This document shows positions 54,105 through 63,221 of a stretch of DNA of 64,000 nucleotides, in pieces (positions within the stretch are counted from its first letter, which is position 1; every line of letters starts with the position of its first letter). A program made the position numbers and the translations under genes. Origin of the DNA: Olsenella intestinalis. GTDB lineage: Bacteria; Actinomycetota; Coriobacteriia; Coriobacteriales; Atopobiaceae. The stretch spans positions 766,433 through 830,432 of the forward strand of contig NZ_JALGRK010000002.1 of assembly GCF_023276655.1 (NCBI RefSeq), read 5' to 3'. Under the pieces are notes generated by a model. That model was not told where the DNA came from. It did no database searches and was given only the letters and a program-made list of their open reading frames with translations.

Positions 54105-54632
54105 ATGCTCGACCGCATCGAACCCGCTGTTGCGGGTGACCTTGAGGCGACCTGGCTGCTTTACGAGAACGTGTGCGCGCACCAGGACCTCGACGCGTAC
54201 GGCCCGCGCTGGACGCCGGGCGTCTACCCCGCGCGCTCCGACATCGAGGGGCACATCGAGGCGGGCGACCTGTACGTGGGGCACGCGGGCAAGAAGATCG
54301 CATGTGCCATGGTCGTAACACCGCACGAGGACCCCGAGTACGCGGGTGTGCCCTGGAAGCTAAAGGCAGCACCCGATGAGGTCGCGGTCATCCACCTGCT
54401 CGCCGTGTCGCCCGACTTTCGCGGGCGAGGCCTCGGCGCCGAGCTCGTGCGGGCGGCCATCGACATCGCCAGGCGCGGCGGGGCTCGCGTGATGCACCTC
54501 GACGTGGTGCCCGGAAACCTTGCGGCGAGCCGCATCTACGAGGAGGCGGGCTTCTCGCTGGCCTGCACCCACGAGATCTTCTACGAGGACACCGGCCTCA
54601 TGGCGTTCGACATGTACGAGCTCGCGCTGTAG
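54105..54632 (+). CDS. GNAT-family N-acetyltransferase
   Basis: This 175-aa protein starts MLDRIEPAVAGDLEATWLLY after GGGAGGAG. The single GNAT domain has the acetyl-CoA loop in HLLAVSPDFRGRGLGAELVR (motif A, RGxGxG-like) followed by AAIDIARRGGARVMHLDVVP and NLAASRIYEEAGF (motif B). The acceptor is not predictable: the N-terminal YENVCAHQDLDAYGPRWTPG is typical of Rim-like or toxin-type acetyltransferases alike. It is alone on its strand. Confidence 0.9.
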   Translation: MLDRIEPAVAGDLEATWLLYENVCAHQDLDAYGPRWTPGVYPARSDIEGHIEAGDLYVGHAGKKIACAMVVTPHEDPEYAGVPWKLKAAPDEVAVIHLLAVSPDFRGRGLGAELVRAAIDIARRGGARVMHLDVVPGNLAASRIYEEAGFSLACTHEIFYEDTGLMAFDMYELAL

Positions 54633-54667
54633 CGAGCGGACCGATGGCGGCCCGACGCGGCCCCGTG

Positions 54668-55858
54668 CTATGGCGTGGCGGGGCGGGTCTCACCCCAGAC
54701 CAGGAGGTGCGCGAGGGCAAGGCCGCGCCCGAGGCTCGCAAGGTCGACCCACTCGCCGCGCGTGTGCATGCCGTCGCCCGCCACGGTGCCCACGCAGATC
54801 GCGGGGATGCCGAGGCTGAGCGGGACGTTCGCATCGGTGGAGGCGGACTCGGGCTCGACCGTCTCGCCGCAGGTCGCTCGATACGCCGCGAGGGCGCGCG
54901 AGACCAGGGCCCGTTGCGCGCGCTCGTCCACCCCGGCGGCGCCCGGGCGGACGCCGATCTCCTCCAGCGTGACGTCGACGCCGGGGCGCGTGGCCGCCTC
55001 GACGAGCGACTCGAGGCCGGAGCGCATGGCGGCAAGCTCGGCCTCGCTGGTGCTGCGGTACTCGACGAGTGCGCTCGCGGACGCGGCGATGGCGTTCACG
55101 GTGGTGCCGCCCTCGATGCGGCCGACGTTGACCGTCGTGGACGCACCTCGCTCGAGGTCGTAGAGCCCCTCGATCAGGCGGCTCAGCTCGAGGATGGCGT
55201 TGGGCGCGCCGAAGTCGAAGTAGGAGTGGCCGCCGGCGCACGAGACGCCCAGGCGCCAGCGGTGCGAGCCGACGGCCAGGCCCACGACCTCGCCGAGGTG
55301 AACGTCGAAGGCGACGTGCTCGCCGACGCGGTCGGCCTCGCGCTCGTAGAGGGCCTTGGTGCCGTCGAGGTTGCCCAGCCCCTCCTCGCAGGAGTTGGCC
55401 ACGGCGATCACGTCACGCTCGAGGTGCGAGCGCGAGAGCCAGAGGTCGCGGGCCACGAGCAGCATGACGACGAGGTTCGCGGTGTCATCGCCCACGCCGG
55501 GGGCGTACATGCGCCCGCCCTCCTCGCGCACGACGTGACGCTCGTCGCCGAACACGACGTCGGTGTGCGCGGAGATGACGAGAGCGCCCTCGGTCGCCGA
55601 GTCGCGCGTGGGCGCGAGGCCATGCGTGGGCGCGGGGATGTGCCAGACCACGTTGAGGGCGTCGTCGATCGCGACGTCGGCCTGGCCCGCGGTCTGGGCG
55701 AGCACCCAGTCGCGCACCCATGCGGCACGCGCCTGCTCGTGGCGGGTCGGGGCCCCGATGGCCGCGAGCTCGCGCAGCATCTCCGTCGCCTCAGCGTGGC
55801 ACTCGTGTGCGAAGGCGCGGGCACGAGCGAGGGTATCGCTCTTCTCGGCAAGTTCCAT
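54668..55858 (-). CDS. M20-family metallopeptidase (PepT/ArgE-like)
   Basis: This 396-aa protein starts MELAEKSDTLARARAFAHEC, two bases after the hydF stop. The metal site is visible in SAHTDVVFGDERH (first His and Asp), GRMYAPGVGDDTANLVVMLL (bridging Asp), VANSCEEGLGNL (Glu pair) and GGHSYFDFGAPNA. The lid/dimerisation segment and C-terminal AGDGMHTRGEWVDLASLGRG (last His) follow. M20 enzymes act as di- or tripeptidases or acetylornithine-type deacylases. Co-transcription with hydF is clear from spacing, but any functional tie to hydrogenase maturation is unproven. Confidence 0.92.
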   Translation of the reverse strand: MELAEKSDTLARARAFAHECHAEATEMLRELAAIGAPTRHEQARAAWVRDWVLAQTAGQADVAIDDALNVVWHIPAPTHGLAPTRDSATEGALVISAHTDVVFGDERHVVREEGGRMYAPGVGDDTANLVVMLLVARDLWLSRSHLERDVIAVANSCEEGLGNLDGTKALYEREADRVGEHVAFDVHLGEVVGLAVGSHRWRLGVSCAGGHSYFDFGAPNAILELSRLIEGLYDLERGASTTVNVGRIEGGTTVNAIAASASALVEYRSTSEAELAAMRSGLESLVEAATRPGVDVTLEEIGVRPGAAGVDERAQRALVSRALAAYRATCGETVEPESASTDANVPLSLGIPAICVGTVAGDGMHTRGEWVDLASLGRGLALAHLLVWGETRPATP

Positions 55859-55860
55859 GG

Positions 55861-57102
55861 CTAGTCCCCCAGGATCTGCGCGATGCCGCCGAGGGGCTCG
55901 AGGCTGCGCTCGAGGATGCCCCGCATCTGGGCGATCGCGACGCCGTAGTTGACCATGGGCACGCCGCAGGCGGCCGCGCGCGCCATGCGGTGGGCCATCT
56001 CGCGCTCGTTGAGCATGCAGCCGCCGCAGTGGACGACGAGGTCGAAGGGCGTGAGGTCGTCGGGGAACTCGCCGCCGGACGTGAAGGCGAACGTGGGGCT
56101 CGCGCCGGCGTGGGCGCGTATCCAGGCGGGCAGCTTGACGGTGCCGATGTCGGCGCACTGGCGATGGTGCGTGCAGCCCTCCGAGATCAGGACGCGGCTC
56201 TGGTCGGTGAGCGTCGAGAGCGCGCCGGCGCCGCGAACGAGCGCGGAAAGGCTTCCCTTGTAGCGCGCCATGAGGATCGAGAACGACGTGAGGGGGACGT
56301 CCTCGGGCACGTCGCGGGCGACGCGCTCGAAGGCCTGCGAGTCGCAGACGACGAGGCGCGGGGGCGAGACGAGCGTGGCGAGCGTGGCCGTGAGCTCCTC
56401 GGGCTGGCAGGTCAGCGCGCTCGCGTGCGCGTCGAGGATGTCGCGCAGGACGAGCTGCTGCGGGAGGATGAGGCGGCCCTTGGGCGCGGACTCGTCGATG
56501 GGGACCACGAGGACGACGACGTCGCCGGGCGAGATCAGGTCGGCTATGGGGCGGCGCTGCGGGCGCGCGCCCGAGGCGGCCGCGGCGATGGCCTCCTTCA
56601 GCTCGAAGACGCCGAGTCCCTCAGGCGCGCAGACGCTGATTACGGCCGCGGCGCCGGGGAGGTCGTCGGGCGCGGCGCCTGCGGGCAGCGGGCCTGCGGG
56701 CGCGCCGGCGAGGTCGGCCTTGGTGCGGGCGACCACGAACGGGACGCCGCGGCGGGCGAGGTCTGCGGCGAGGTCGCGCTCGACGTCGCCGGGGCCGCGC
56801 GTGGCGTCGACCACGAGCACGGCCACGTCGCAGCGGCGCAGCGCCTCGCGGGCCTTGCGCACGCGCTTCTCGCCCAGGCCGCCTGCGTCGTCGACGCCCG
56901 GCGTGTCCACGATCACCACGGGGCCCACGGGCAGAAGCTCCATGGCCTTGCGCACCGGGTCGGTCGTGGTGCCGGCCACGTCCGAGACCACGGCGAGCTC
57001 CTGTCCCGTGACGGCGTTGACCAGGCTCGACTTGCCGGCGTTGCGCCTGCCGACGAACCCGATGTGGACGCGCTCCCCCGAGGGGGTCTCTGCAAGGCTC
57101 AT
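55861..57102 (-). CDS. hydF: HydF, [FeFe]-hydrogenase H-cluster maturation GTPase/scaffold
   Basis: This 413-aa protein starts MSLAETPSGERVHIGFVGRR after GAGGAG. The N-terminal Era-like GTPase has GRRNAGKSSLVNAVTGQEL, DVAGTTTDPV, DTPGVDD and a TKAD specificity motif. A dimerisation domain follows. The C-terminal cluster domain shows EGCTHHRQC and DLVVHCGGCMLNEREM (CxH...HCxxC cysteines). HydF accepts the [2Fe] subcluster precursor built by HydE and HydG and delivers it to apo-HydA. All key motifs are intact. It follows hydG by 72 bases and is close-coupled to the M20 gene. Confidence 0.96.
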   Translation of the reverse strand: MSLAETPSGERVHIGFVGRRNAGKSSLVNAVTGQELAVVSDVAGTTTDPVRKAMELLPVGPVVIVDTPGVDDAGGLGEKRVRKAREALRRCDVAVLVVDATRGPGDVERDLAADLARRGVPFVVARTKADLAGAPAGPLPAGAAPDDLPGAAAVISVCAPEGLGVFELKEAIAAAASGARPQRRPIADLISPGDVVVLVVPIDESAPKGRLILPQQLVLRDILDAHASALTCQPEELTATLATLVSPPRLVVCDSQAFERVARDVPEDVPLTSFSILMARYKGSLSALVRGAGALSTLTDQSRVLISEGCTHHRQCADIGTVKLPAWIRAHAGASPTFAFTSGGEFPDDLTPFDLVVHCGGCMLNEREMAHRMARAAACGVPMVNYGVAIAQMRGILERSLEPLGGIAQILGD

Positions 57103-57174
57103 GAGGCTCCTCTCCCCTGCCTGACGCGCGGCGGCCGGCGCGCGCTGGCGTGCGCGCGGCGCTCGCGCAGATCG

Positions 57175-58626
57175 CTAGAACCTGAAGTCGTTGCCCTGGC
57201 CGGTGCGGATCTGCTCGATGTGCTCGGCGCAGAGGCGGCGGCGTCCCTCGTCCGGGATGTTCTTGAGCTCGCGCTCGATGAGGCTCCAGCCCAGCTCCTG
57301 CGTGTGGGGGCTCGCGTAGTCACAGAGGAACTCCGAGAGCGTCATGAGCGCGTTGGGGTGGCAGTAGTTGTGGATCTGGCCGCTCTTGCAGAAGCTCATG
57401 AAGCGGTCGCCCGTGCGGCCGGCGCGGTAGCACGCGGTGCAGAAGCTGGGGATGTGGTCGCACTCCATGAGCCACGCGATGACCTCGTCGAGGGTGCGCT
57501 GGTCGCTGACGTCAAACTGCTCGGTGTCGGTGGGGCGCACCTCCTCGGTGTAGCCGCCGACGCTCGTGCGCGAGGCGCCGCTGATCTGCGAGATGCCGAG
57601 CTCGAGGGCGCGCCTGCGCACGGCCTCGCTCTCGCGCGTCGAGATGATCATGCCGGTGTAGGGCACGGCGATGCGGATGAGGGCGATGATCTTGGCGAAC
57701 ATGTCGTCGGTGAGCGAGTTGTCGAAGGCCGTCGGGTCGATGTCGTCGGCGGGCTTCACGCGCGGGACCGAGATGGTGTGCGGGCCGACGCCGTTGACGG
57801 CCTCGAGGTGCTCGGCGTGCATGAGCAGTCCCGCGAACTCGTAGCGATAGCCGTCGAGGCCGAAGAGGACGCCGAGGCCCAGGTCGTCGATGCCGCCCTC
57901 GAAGGCGCGGTCCATGGCCTCGGTGTGCCAGTTGTAGTCGTGCTTGGGGCCCCAGGGGTGGAGCTCCTGGTAGTTCTCCTTGTGGTAGGTCTCCTGGAAC
58001 AGGATGTAGGTGCCGATCTCGGCCTCCTTGAGGGCGCGGTACTCGTCGACCGTGGTCGCGGCGATGTTGACGTTGACGCGGCGGATGGCGCCCCGCTTGT
58101 GCTTGACCGAGTAGATGGTGTGGATGGAGTCGAGGATGTAGTCGATCGGGTTGTTGACCGGGTCCTCGCCGGCCTCGATCGCGAGGCGCTTGTGGCCCAT
58201 GTCCTGCAGGGCGATGACCTCGTCGCGGATCTCGTCCTGCGTGAGCTTGCGGCGCGGGATGGTCTTGTTGATGGCGTGGTAGGGGCAGTACTTGCAGCCG
58301 TTGATGCAGTAGTTGGAGAGGTAGAGCGGGGCGAACAGGACGATGCGGTTGCCGTAGTAGGCCAGCTTGATCTGGCGGGCCAGGCGGAAGATCTCCTCGT
58401 TCACCTCGGGGTCGTCGCAGGCGAGAAGGACCGACGCCTCGCGGTGCGAGATAACGGCGCAGTGGTCCTTGTCGGGGTGCAGGTTGGGCTTGCACTTCTC
58501 GAGTATCTGGTGGATGAGCTCGAGGTCGTTCTTGTGCTCGTCGGCGTAGGCCAGCGTGTCGAGGATCTCCTGGTGGTTGATGAACTCGTCAGCGCACCGT
58601 GACTTCGGGTCGTACTTGTAGGCCAT
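57175..58626 (-). CDS. hydG: HydG, radical-SAM tyrosine lyase of the H-cluster
   Basis: This 483-aa protein starts MAYKYDPKSRCADEFINHQE; a long GC-driven frame upstream is ignored because AAGGAGAGG sits right before this ATG. The radical SAM site CINGCKYCPY (CxxxCxxC) is near residue 105, followed by the TIM barrel with AIEAGEDPVNNPIDYIL and ILFQETYHKENYQ. The C-terminal CTAC...CKSG region (CTACYRAGRTGDRFMSFCKS) binds the auxiliary cluster where CO and CN are assembled. HydG cleaves tyrosine to CO and cyanide for the di-iron site. Family-normal length. Confidence 0.96.
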   Translation of the reverse strand: MAYKYDPKSRCADEFINHQEILDTLAYADEHKNDLELIHQILEKCKPNLHPDKDHCAVISHREASVLLACDDPEVNEEIFRLARQIKLAYYGNRIVLFAPLYLSNYCINGCKYCPYHAINKTIPRRKLTQDEIRDEVIALQDMGHKRLAIEAGEDPVNNPIDYILDSIHTIYSVKHKRGAIRRVNVNIAATTVDEYRALKEAEIGTYILFQETYHKENYQELHPWGPKHDYNWHTEAMDRAFEGGIDDLGLGVLFGLDGYRYEFAGLLMHAEHLEAVNGVGPHTISVPRVKPADDIDPTAFDNSLTDDMFAKIIALIRIAVPYTGMIISTRESEAVRRRALELGISQISGASRTSVGGYTEEVRPTDTEQFDVSDQRTLDEVIAWLMECDHIPSFCTACYRAGRTGDRFMSFCKSGQIHNYCHPNALMTLSEFLCDYASPHTQELGWSLIERELKNIPDEGRRRLCAEHIEQIRTGQGNDFRF

Positions 58627-58700
58627 GCTCGTTCCTCTCCTTGTGGGTGTCGGCGCGCGTGCGCCGTTGGTTGTGGTGGGTGCGGTGGGTGCGGCGCCGC

Positions 58701-59774
58701 TCAGATGGCGGTGCCCGCGGCGGTCGCGTGCGGCGGGTCGCCGCGGTCGACCACCACGCGAAGGCCTATGCCGGCCATGCGGCGCCGCAGGTCGGCCAGG
58801 CCCTCGGCGGCCTCGCTTCCCGAACTCGCCTTGCCGTCGTAGAGCAGGTACTTCTCGCGCGCGTCGGCAGGCGACAGGTTGGGCATCACCACGTTCGCGC
58901 CCGCGAGCATCCCCCGCTCGCGCCCGTCGCCCTCGACGGTCGCGAGCGCCGTCGTGGCCGGCAGCAGCACGTTTGGGTTCTGCAGGCGCAAAAGCGAGAG
59001 CAGGAAGCACGTGAGGTCGGCCGAGCCCGCCGGCTCGTGGGCAAAGGGCGTCGCGTGGTGCGGGACGAACGGGCCGATGCCGCACATCTCCGGGCGGAGC
59101 CCCTCGATGAACTTGAGGTCGAGCGCGATGTTGCGCGCGGTCTGGTGGGGCGAGCCCACCATGAAGCCGCAGCCGATCACGAACCCCACCTCGCGCAGGT
59201 CGCGCAGGCACGCGAGGCGATGCGCGTGCGACATCTCGGCCGGGTGCAGGCGCGCGTAGTGGGCGGGGTCGGCCGTCTCGTGGCGCAGCAGGAAGCGGTC
59301 GGCGCCGGCGTCGTGAAACGCCTGGTAGACCTCACGCGGACGCTCCCCCACCGACAGGGTGACGGCGCAGTCGCCGTGCGCGCGCTTGATGCGCGCCACC
59401 ACGTCGCAGAGGCGTTCGTCGTCGAAGGCAAGGTCCTCCCCGCCCTGGAGCACGAAGGTGCGAAAGCCCAGCTCGTAGCCCTCGTCCACGCACGCCATGA
59501 TCTTCTCGGTGGACAGGCGGTAGCGCTGGCAGCTCGCGTTGGAGCGCCTGAGCCCGCAGTAGAGGCAGTCGTTTCTGCAGTGGCTGGAAATCTCGATGAG
59601 GCCGCGGACGTACACCGCGTCGCCGAAGACGCGCCGGCGCTCCTCGAAGGCGCGGCGTGCCGCCAGGCCCCGGAGCTCGGAGTCGGCGCCCTCCACGAGG
59701 GCCTGGTAGCCCTCGACCGGAAGCGCGCGGCGCTCGGCCAGCTCATCCACCAGGTGGACGAGGTCACTTCTCAT
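58701..59774 (-). CDS. hydE: HydE, radical-SAM H-cluster maturation enzyme
   Basis: This 357-aa protein starts MRSDLVHLVDELAERRALPV after AAGGGGAG. The radical SAM CRNDCLYCGLRRSN (CxxxCxxC) lies near residue 66, then FVLQGGEDLAFDDERL (GGE motif), LRHETADPAHYARLHP and VIGCGFMVGSPHQTARNIA. HydE takes the HydG product and builds the azadithiolate-bridged diiron unit. It is the first gene of the hydE-hydG-hydF-M20 series, all on one strand. No hydA structural gene is inside the window. Confidence 0.96.
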   Translation of the reverse strand: MRSDLVHLVDELAERRALPVEGYQALVEGADSELRGLAARRAFEERRRVFGDAVYVRGLIEISSHCRNDCLYCGLRRSNASCQRYRLSTEKIMACVDEGYELGFRTFVLQGGEDLAFDDERLCDVVARIKRAHGDCAVTLSVGERPREVYQAFHDAGADRFLLRHETADPAHYARLHPAEMSHAHRLACLRDLREVGFVIGCGFMVGSPHQTARNIALDLKFIEGLRPEMCGIGPFVPHHATPFAHEPAGSADLTCFLLSLLRLQNPNVLLPATTALATVEGDGRERGMLAGANVVMPNLSPADAREKYLLYDGKASSGSEAAEGLADLRRRMAGIGLRVVVDRGDPPHATAAGTAI

Positions 59775-59890
59775 GTTCTCCCCTTGTCTTCAGCAGGCGA
59801 GAAGAGCGCCCAGCGCCCCCGCGCCCGCTTCGTGTCAGGCAACATGTGAAGTATGGCACAGTCCGGCCCGCACGGGCGCGCCGGTCGCGC

Positions 59891-61879
59891 CTAGCTGGCG
59901 AGGTCGACCCTCACGTGCATGATGGGGCCGGGCTCGTCCGCGAAGTCGAGGTGCGCCCCGATGTAAGCGCGGGCGTTCGTGTCGTCGGCAGCGGAGCCCT
60001 CGCCGTAGCGCCAGAGCTGGAAGCTGCCGACGCCCAGCTCGTCGTAGCGCTGCCGCGCGAGCGAGGCGCTCCAGAACGCGGACTCCACGTCGGGCACCTC
60101 CTCGAGGGCGAAGTCGAGGGTGTGGCCCGCGGTCGGGTTCTCCCAGTTGGTCGCCATGAGGTACTGCACGGTGATGCCCGGTCGGTGCGTGGCCAGGTTG
60201 ACGGTGTTGTCGACGGTCTGGTCGGCGAAGACGCGCTCGTCCACGTGCCAGACGACGATGCCGCCGCGCGCACTCGAGCCGTCCGGGAGCGTGCCCGTGC
60301 CCAGCGAGGCGTCCTCGAAGGCGTCGAGGAGGCCCTCGTCCTGCCCAGTGGCCTCGCGGTTCTCGATCAGGAAGTACTCGCCGAGCGTGCCGCTCTCGAT
60401 GCGCAGGACGCTCTTGCCGCCCTCGGCCCCGGCGGCGCGCACCTCGTAGGTGCCCGAGGCCGTGACCTGCTGGGGCTCGAGCCAGCCGAGGCGCGCGAGC
60501 GAGTACGGGTCGAATGCGCTCGGCCGCTGCGCGAAGGTGCCGTCGCCGCGCGACACGCGCGCGAGGGAGCCGATGTCCATGATCGAGAGGTAGCCCGGCG
60601 TCCAGCCGACCCAAGGCTCGTCCTCGAGGTAGTCGATGTCGTAGTAGTCGGGAAGGCCCAGGTTGTGCGCCAGCTCGTGGCACATGGTGCCCAGGCTGTT
60701 GGGCTCGACCGCAAGCACGCCGCGGTCAACCTCCGCGTCATCCACGCGGCTGTCGGGCACGCGCGTGACCTGCTCGCCCATGACGATGGTGTCCTTGGGA
60801 AAGGCCGCCAGGCCGCTCTTGCGCCCGGCGCTGCCGAACCACTTGGCGTGCGCCTGCATGCGCGGGAACTCGCCGTCGTCGAGCATCGTCATCCAGTCGC
60901 CGTCGCGCTCGAAGCCGGCCATGATGATGCCGACGCCCATCTCGCGGTTACCGAGAAGGCCGTCGCCGTCCTTGTCGTAGGAGCCGAGGTCCACGTACTT
61001 CTCGGCCGCGGTGACCGCCTGGCGGACGCAGGCGTCGAAGTCGTCGTCAGCGAGCTCCGCCGCGGCGTCCTCCCCCGAGAGCTCGGAGCTGTCGGCGGCA
61101 AACCAGTGGCCGTGGGCGCGCGGTAGCCTCACGTGCACGATGCCGTCGTTCGCGCTGTCCGCCACACACGTGTTGCCGTCGGTCCCATAGGCGCTCTTCT
61201 CGGTGGCGGGAACCCAGGTGAAGGAGCCGGTGGACTGCCCGGTGTAGTAGGCGCTCGCGCCGTCGGCGTCCTCGAAGGCGAGCTTGTGCCAGTCGAAGTC
61301 GTCGCGGTAGGCGCAGGCGCCCTGGCCCGACTCGTCGCCGTCAAAGCCGACGACCACGAGGACGAGCGGGCGCTCGCCGGTGTGCACGGTCGAGGCCGCG
61401 GCCTCCTCCTCGCGCTCGGCCTCCTCCTGCTGCTGCTCGGCCGTGGCCGGCGCGTCGACGGAGGGCGGCTTGAGCACGCTGGGACCGAAGGTGAGGAACG
61501 CCGCGAACGCGAGCACGGCGACGAGGGCGAGCACGCGCTTGGCGGTGCCGCCGCGGCGCCTTGGCTTGTCCGCGCCCGCGGCCGAGAGATCGGCGGTCGC
61601 GGCGGCGGGGCCGTCGGGGTCGGGGTCGGGCGCGCCGGCGTCGTCGTGTGCGGAGGGCGCACTCGGGACGGGGCCGGCGGGTGCGGGCACAGCGGGGGCG
61701 GCGGGGTCGGCGGCCGACTTCGGGTCGGAGGCGGAGTCGGGGGCGGCCGCGGGTTCGGGGACGCTGGCGTCGACCGAGCCGATCACGTCCTCCTCCATGG
61801 GCACGCCCATGCCAGCGGGCACCGGCGGCACGCTCTTCTCGGCGTTGTCCTTGCGCGGGTCGCGCGTCTCGTCAGACAT
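59891..61879 (-). CDS. Membrane-anchored M6 (immune-inhibitor-A-like) metalloprotease
   Basis: This 662-aa protein starts MSDETRDPRKDNAEKSVPPV. An Ala/Pro/Asp-rich cytoplasmic region of about 110 residues precedes one membrane helix (RVLALVAVLAFAAFLTFGPS), so the rest is outside (type II orientation). A Glu/Gln-rich linker follows, then the peptidase domain: the zinc motif NSLGTMCHELAHNLGLPDYY (HExxHxxGxxD) is near 425, after which GYLSIMDIGSLAR contains the Met-turn-like GSLA/MD stretch. The M6 domain degrades host or secreted proteins in relatives. The ATG overlaps the 3' end of the HD gene by eight bases. Confidence 0.87.
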   Translation of the reverse strand: MSDETRDPRKDNAEKSVPPVPAGMGVPMEEDVIGSVDASVPEPAAAPDSASDPKSAADPAAPAVPAPAGPVPSAPSAHDDAGAPDPDPDGPAAATADLSAAGADKPRRRGGTAKRVLALVAVLAFAAFLTFGPSVLKPPSVDAPATAEQQQEEAEREEEAAASTVHTGERPLVLVVVGFDGDESGQGACAYRDDFDWHKLAFEDADGASAYYTGQSTGSFTWVPATEKSAYGTDGNTCVADSANDGIVHVRLPRAHGHWFAADSSELSGEDAAAELADDDFDACVRQAVTAAEKYVDLGSYDKDGDGLLGNREMGVGIIMAGFERDGDWMTMLDDGEFPRMQAHAKWFGSAGRKSGLAAFPKDTIVMGEQVTRVPDSRVDDAEVDRGVLAVEPNSLGTMCHELAHNLGLPDYYDIDYLEDEPWVGWTPGYLSIMDIGSLARVSRGDGTFAQRPSAFDPYSLARLGWLEPQQVTASGTYEVRAAGAEGGKSVLRIESGTLGEYFLIENREATGQDEGLLDAFEDASLGTGTLPDGSSARGGIVVWHVDERVFADQTVDNTVNLATHRPGITVQYLMATNWENPTAGHTLDFALEEVPDVESAFWSASLARQRYDELGVGSFQLWRYGEGSAADDTNARAYIGAHLDFADEPGPIMHVRVDLAS

Positions 61880-62306
61880 GCTCACCTAGCACCTCCAGGG
61901 CCTTGTGATACTTCCTGATGCGCTCGCGGTCGCGCTCGGTCGGCGCGTCGAGGCGCGTGAGGTCGCAGTTGTGCCTGAGGTCGGCGACCTTCACGCGGCG
62001 CGCGAGCTCGTTCTCGGCGACCGAGGCGACGTACTCGAGGTAGGGCACGCCGGGGTCGTGCGAGAGCAGGTCGATCGCCGCGAGCACCTCGTCGCCCATG
62101 CCGGCCGCGCGCAGGTCGTACAGGGTGAGCTCGGTGTCCTCCACCACGTCGTGGAGGAGGGCGACGCAGACCTCGTCCTCGGTCTCCATCTGCTCGGCGA
62201 CGTGGAACGGGTGAAACACGTAGGGCGCGCCCGCCCTGTCGAGCTGGCCGGCGTGGGCCTCGTAGCAGATCCTGAGGGCGACCTTGGTCTTGGGCGTGTA
62301 CAGCAT
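61872..62306 (-). CDS. HD-domain hydrolase (SpoT/MESH1-like small form)
   Basis: This 144-aa protein starts MLYTPKTKVALRICYEAHAG. It has the HD metal site in QLDRAGAPYVFHPFHVAEQM (H), CVALLHDVVEDTELTLYDLR (HD) and VKVADLRHNCDLTRLDAPTE (last D). This is the (p)ppGpp hydrolase-like fold of small alarmone hydrolases, full length for the short form. Other nucleotide substrates are possible. It overlaps the protease gene by eight bases, so the two are co-translated. The reason for this pairing is not evident. Confidence 0.88.
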   Translation of the reverse strand: MLYTPKTKVALRICYEAHAGQLDRAGAPYVFHPFHVAEQMETEDEVCVALLHDVVEDTELTLYDLRAAGMGDEVLAAIDLLSHDPGVPYLEYVASVAENELARRVKVADLRHNCDLTRLDAPTERDRERIRKYHKALEVLGEHV

Positions 62307-62423
62307 GCGGGCTCCTCCGGCCTTGCGCCGTCGCTTCGCGTGGGCATCATCTTCTCACAGAAAGGCGGCGGGGACCCCAAGGTCGCCCGCCGCCGTAGGC
62401 AAACTGCGTGTTGACTGTCGCGC

Positions 62424-62447
62424 CGGGGCGCGGGTCCCTGCGCCCCG
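62424..62447 (-). terminator. Hairpin directly after the DUF5648-repeat gene
   Basis: CGGGGCGC pairs with GCGCCCCG around an eight-base loop immediately after the stop codon, on the minus strand. No T-run follows, so it may be a weak or Rho-assisted terminator. Confidence 0.45.
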
Positions 62448-63065
62448 CTAGACCTCGTCGGTGAACTCGACGCCGTACCAGCCGATGCCCTCCTCCTTCC
62501 AGCCGAGCTTGACGAGCTCGTCGTTCTCGAACTTGCTCGGGGTGTAGTTGTGGGTGCCTGAGACCGCGAACGGGTTGTACTGGCGGTAGATGAGCGTGGT
62601 CTCGTTGTCGTCCGAGTACCAGCCGATGCCCTCGTAGGACCAGCCGGCCTCGATGAGCGAGAGGCTCTCGGTCGCGCTCGTGGTGTAGTGGTGGTCGCCG
62701 CCGTCGGCATAGGGGTTGTACAGGCGGTAGACCGGCGTCTTGGAGTTGGCGGGAGCATGCCAGCCGATGCCCTCGTCGGTCCAGCCGACGTTGACGAGGC
62801 TGTCGCGCTCGTAGGTGCTGGAGGTGTAGAAGTGCTCGCCGGTGTAGCGGTTGTACAGGCGAAGCATGTCATACGCGCGGATGACGATGGGCTTGGGGTC
62901 CTCGGACGGGTCGGTGGGGTCGACGGGGTCGACGGGCTGGTCCTCCGACAGCTTGGGGTCGGGCTCGAACGGCATGGCCGTGTCGGCCAGGGCGATCGGC
63001 ATGGCCGCGGCGACGGTGAGCGCGGCGGTCACCATGGCGACTGCGAACTTGGCGGGATACCTCAT
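62448..63065 (-). CDS. Secreted protein with three DUF5648-type repeats
   Basis: This 205-aa protein has a signal peptide (MRYPAKFAVAMVTAALTVAA, cleavage near ALA-DT), a Pro/Asp/Glu linker, and three repeats of about 48 residues: LRLYNRYTGEHFYTSSTYER, YRLYNPYADGGDHHYTTSAT and YRQYNPFAVSGTHNYTPSKF. Each ends with GW..EGIGWY/H. These match the DUF5648 repeat common on the surface of Actinobacteria, often at the C-terminus of peptidoglycan or adhesion proteins. Here there is little else, so it may be a free wall-binding protein. Confidence 0.9.
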   Translation of the reverse strand: MRYPAKFAVAMVTAALTVAAAMPIALADTAMPFEPDPKLSEDQPVDPVDPTDPSEDPKPIVIRAYDMLRLYNRYTGEHFYTSSTYERDSLVNVGWTDEGIGWHAPANSKTPVYRLYNPYADGGDHHYTTSATESLSLIEAGWSYEGIGWYSDDNETTLIYRQYNPFAVSGTHNYTPSKFENDELVKLGWKEEGIGWYGVEFTDEV

Positions 63066-63150
63066 GCGAAACTCCCTTCGAAGGAAGACGTCCAGGCTCT
63101 TCTCGAAATGGTACCACCCAGCCAGGGTCGCCCGCGAGCACCGCCACGCG

Positions 63151-63196
63151 AAAGGCGCCCCGCCAGCCGAGGGGTTGTCTCGGCCGACGGGGCGCC
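63151..63196 (-). terminator. Terminator of the LPDTG protein gene
   Basis: On the minus strand GGCGCCCCG pairs with CGGGGCGCC, with an inner CCGA/TCGG stem, and the 3' arm runs into TTT. It lies about 25 bases after the stop of the LPDTG protein. Confidence 0.75.
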
Positions 63197-63221
63197 CGCT
63201 TGGTGCGTGGTGCCTGGGTGG

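Noticed and set aside
55720-58602. 960-codon plus-strand frame
   Set aside because: Fully antisense to the M20, hydF and hydG genes, whose catalytic motifs are intact.
58627-59211. N-terminal extension of the hydG frame
   Set aside because: Overlaps hydE on the same strand, is Arg/Pro-rich and precedes a start with a strong ribosome site.
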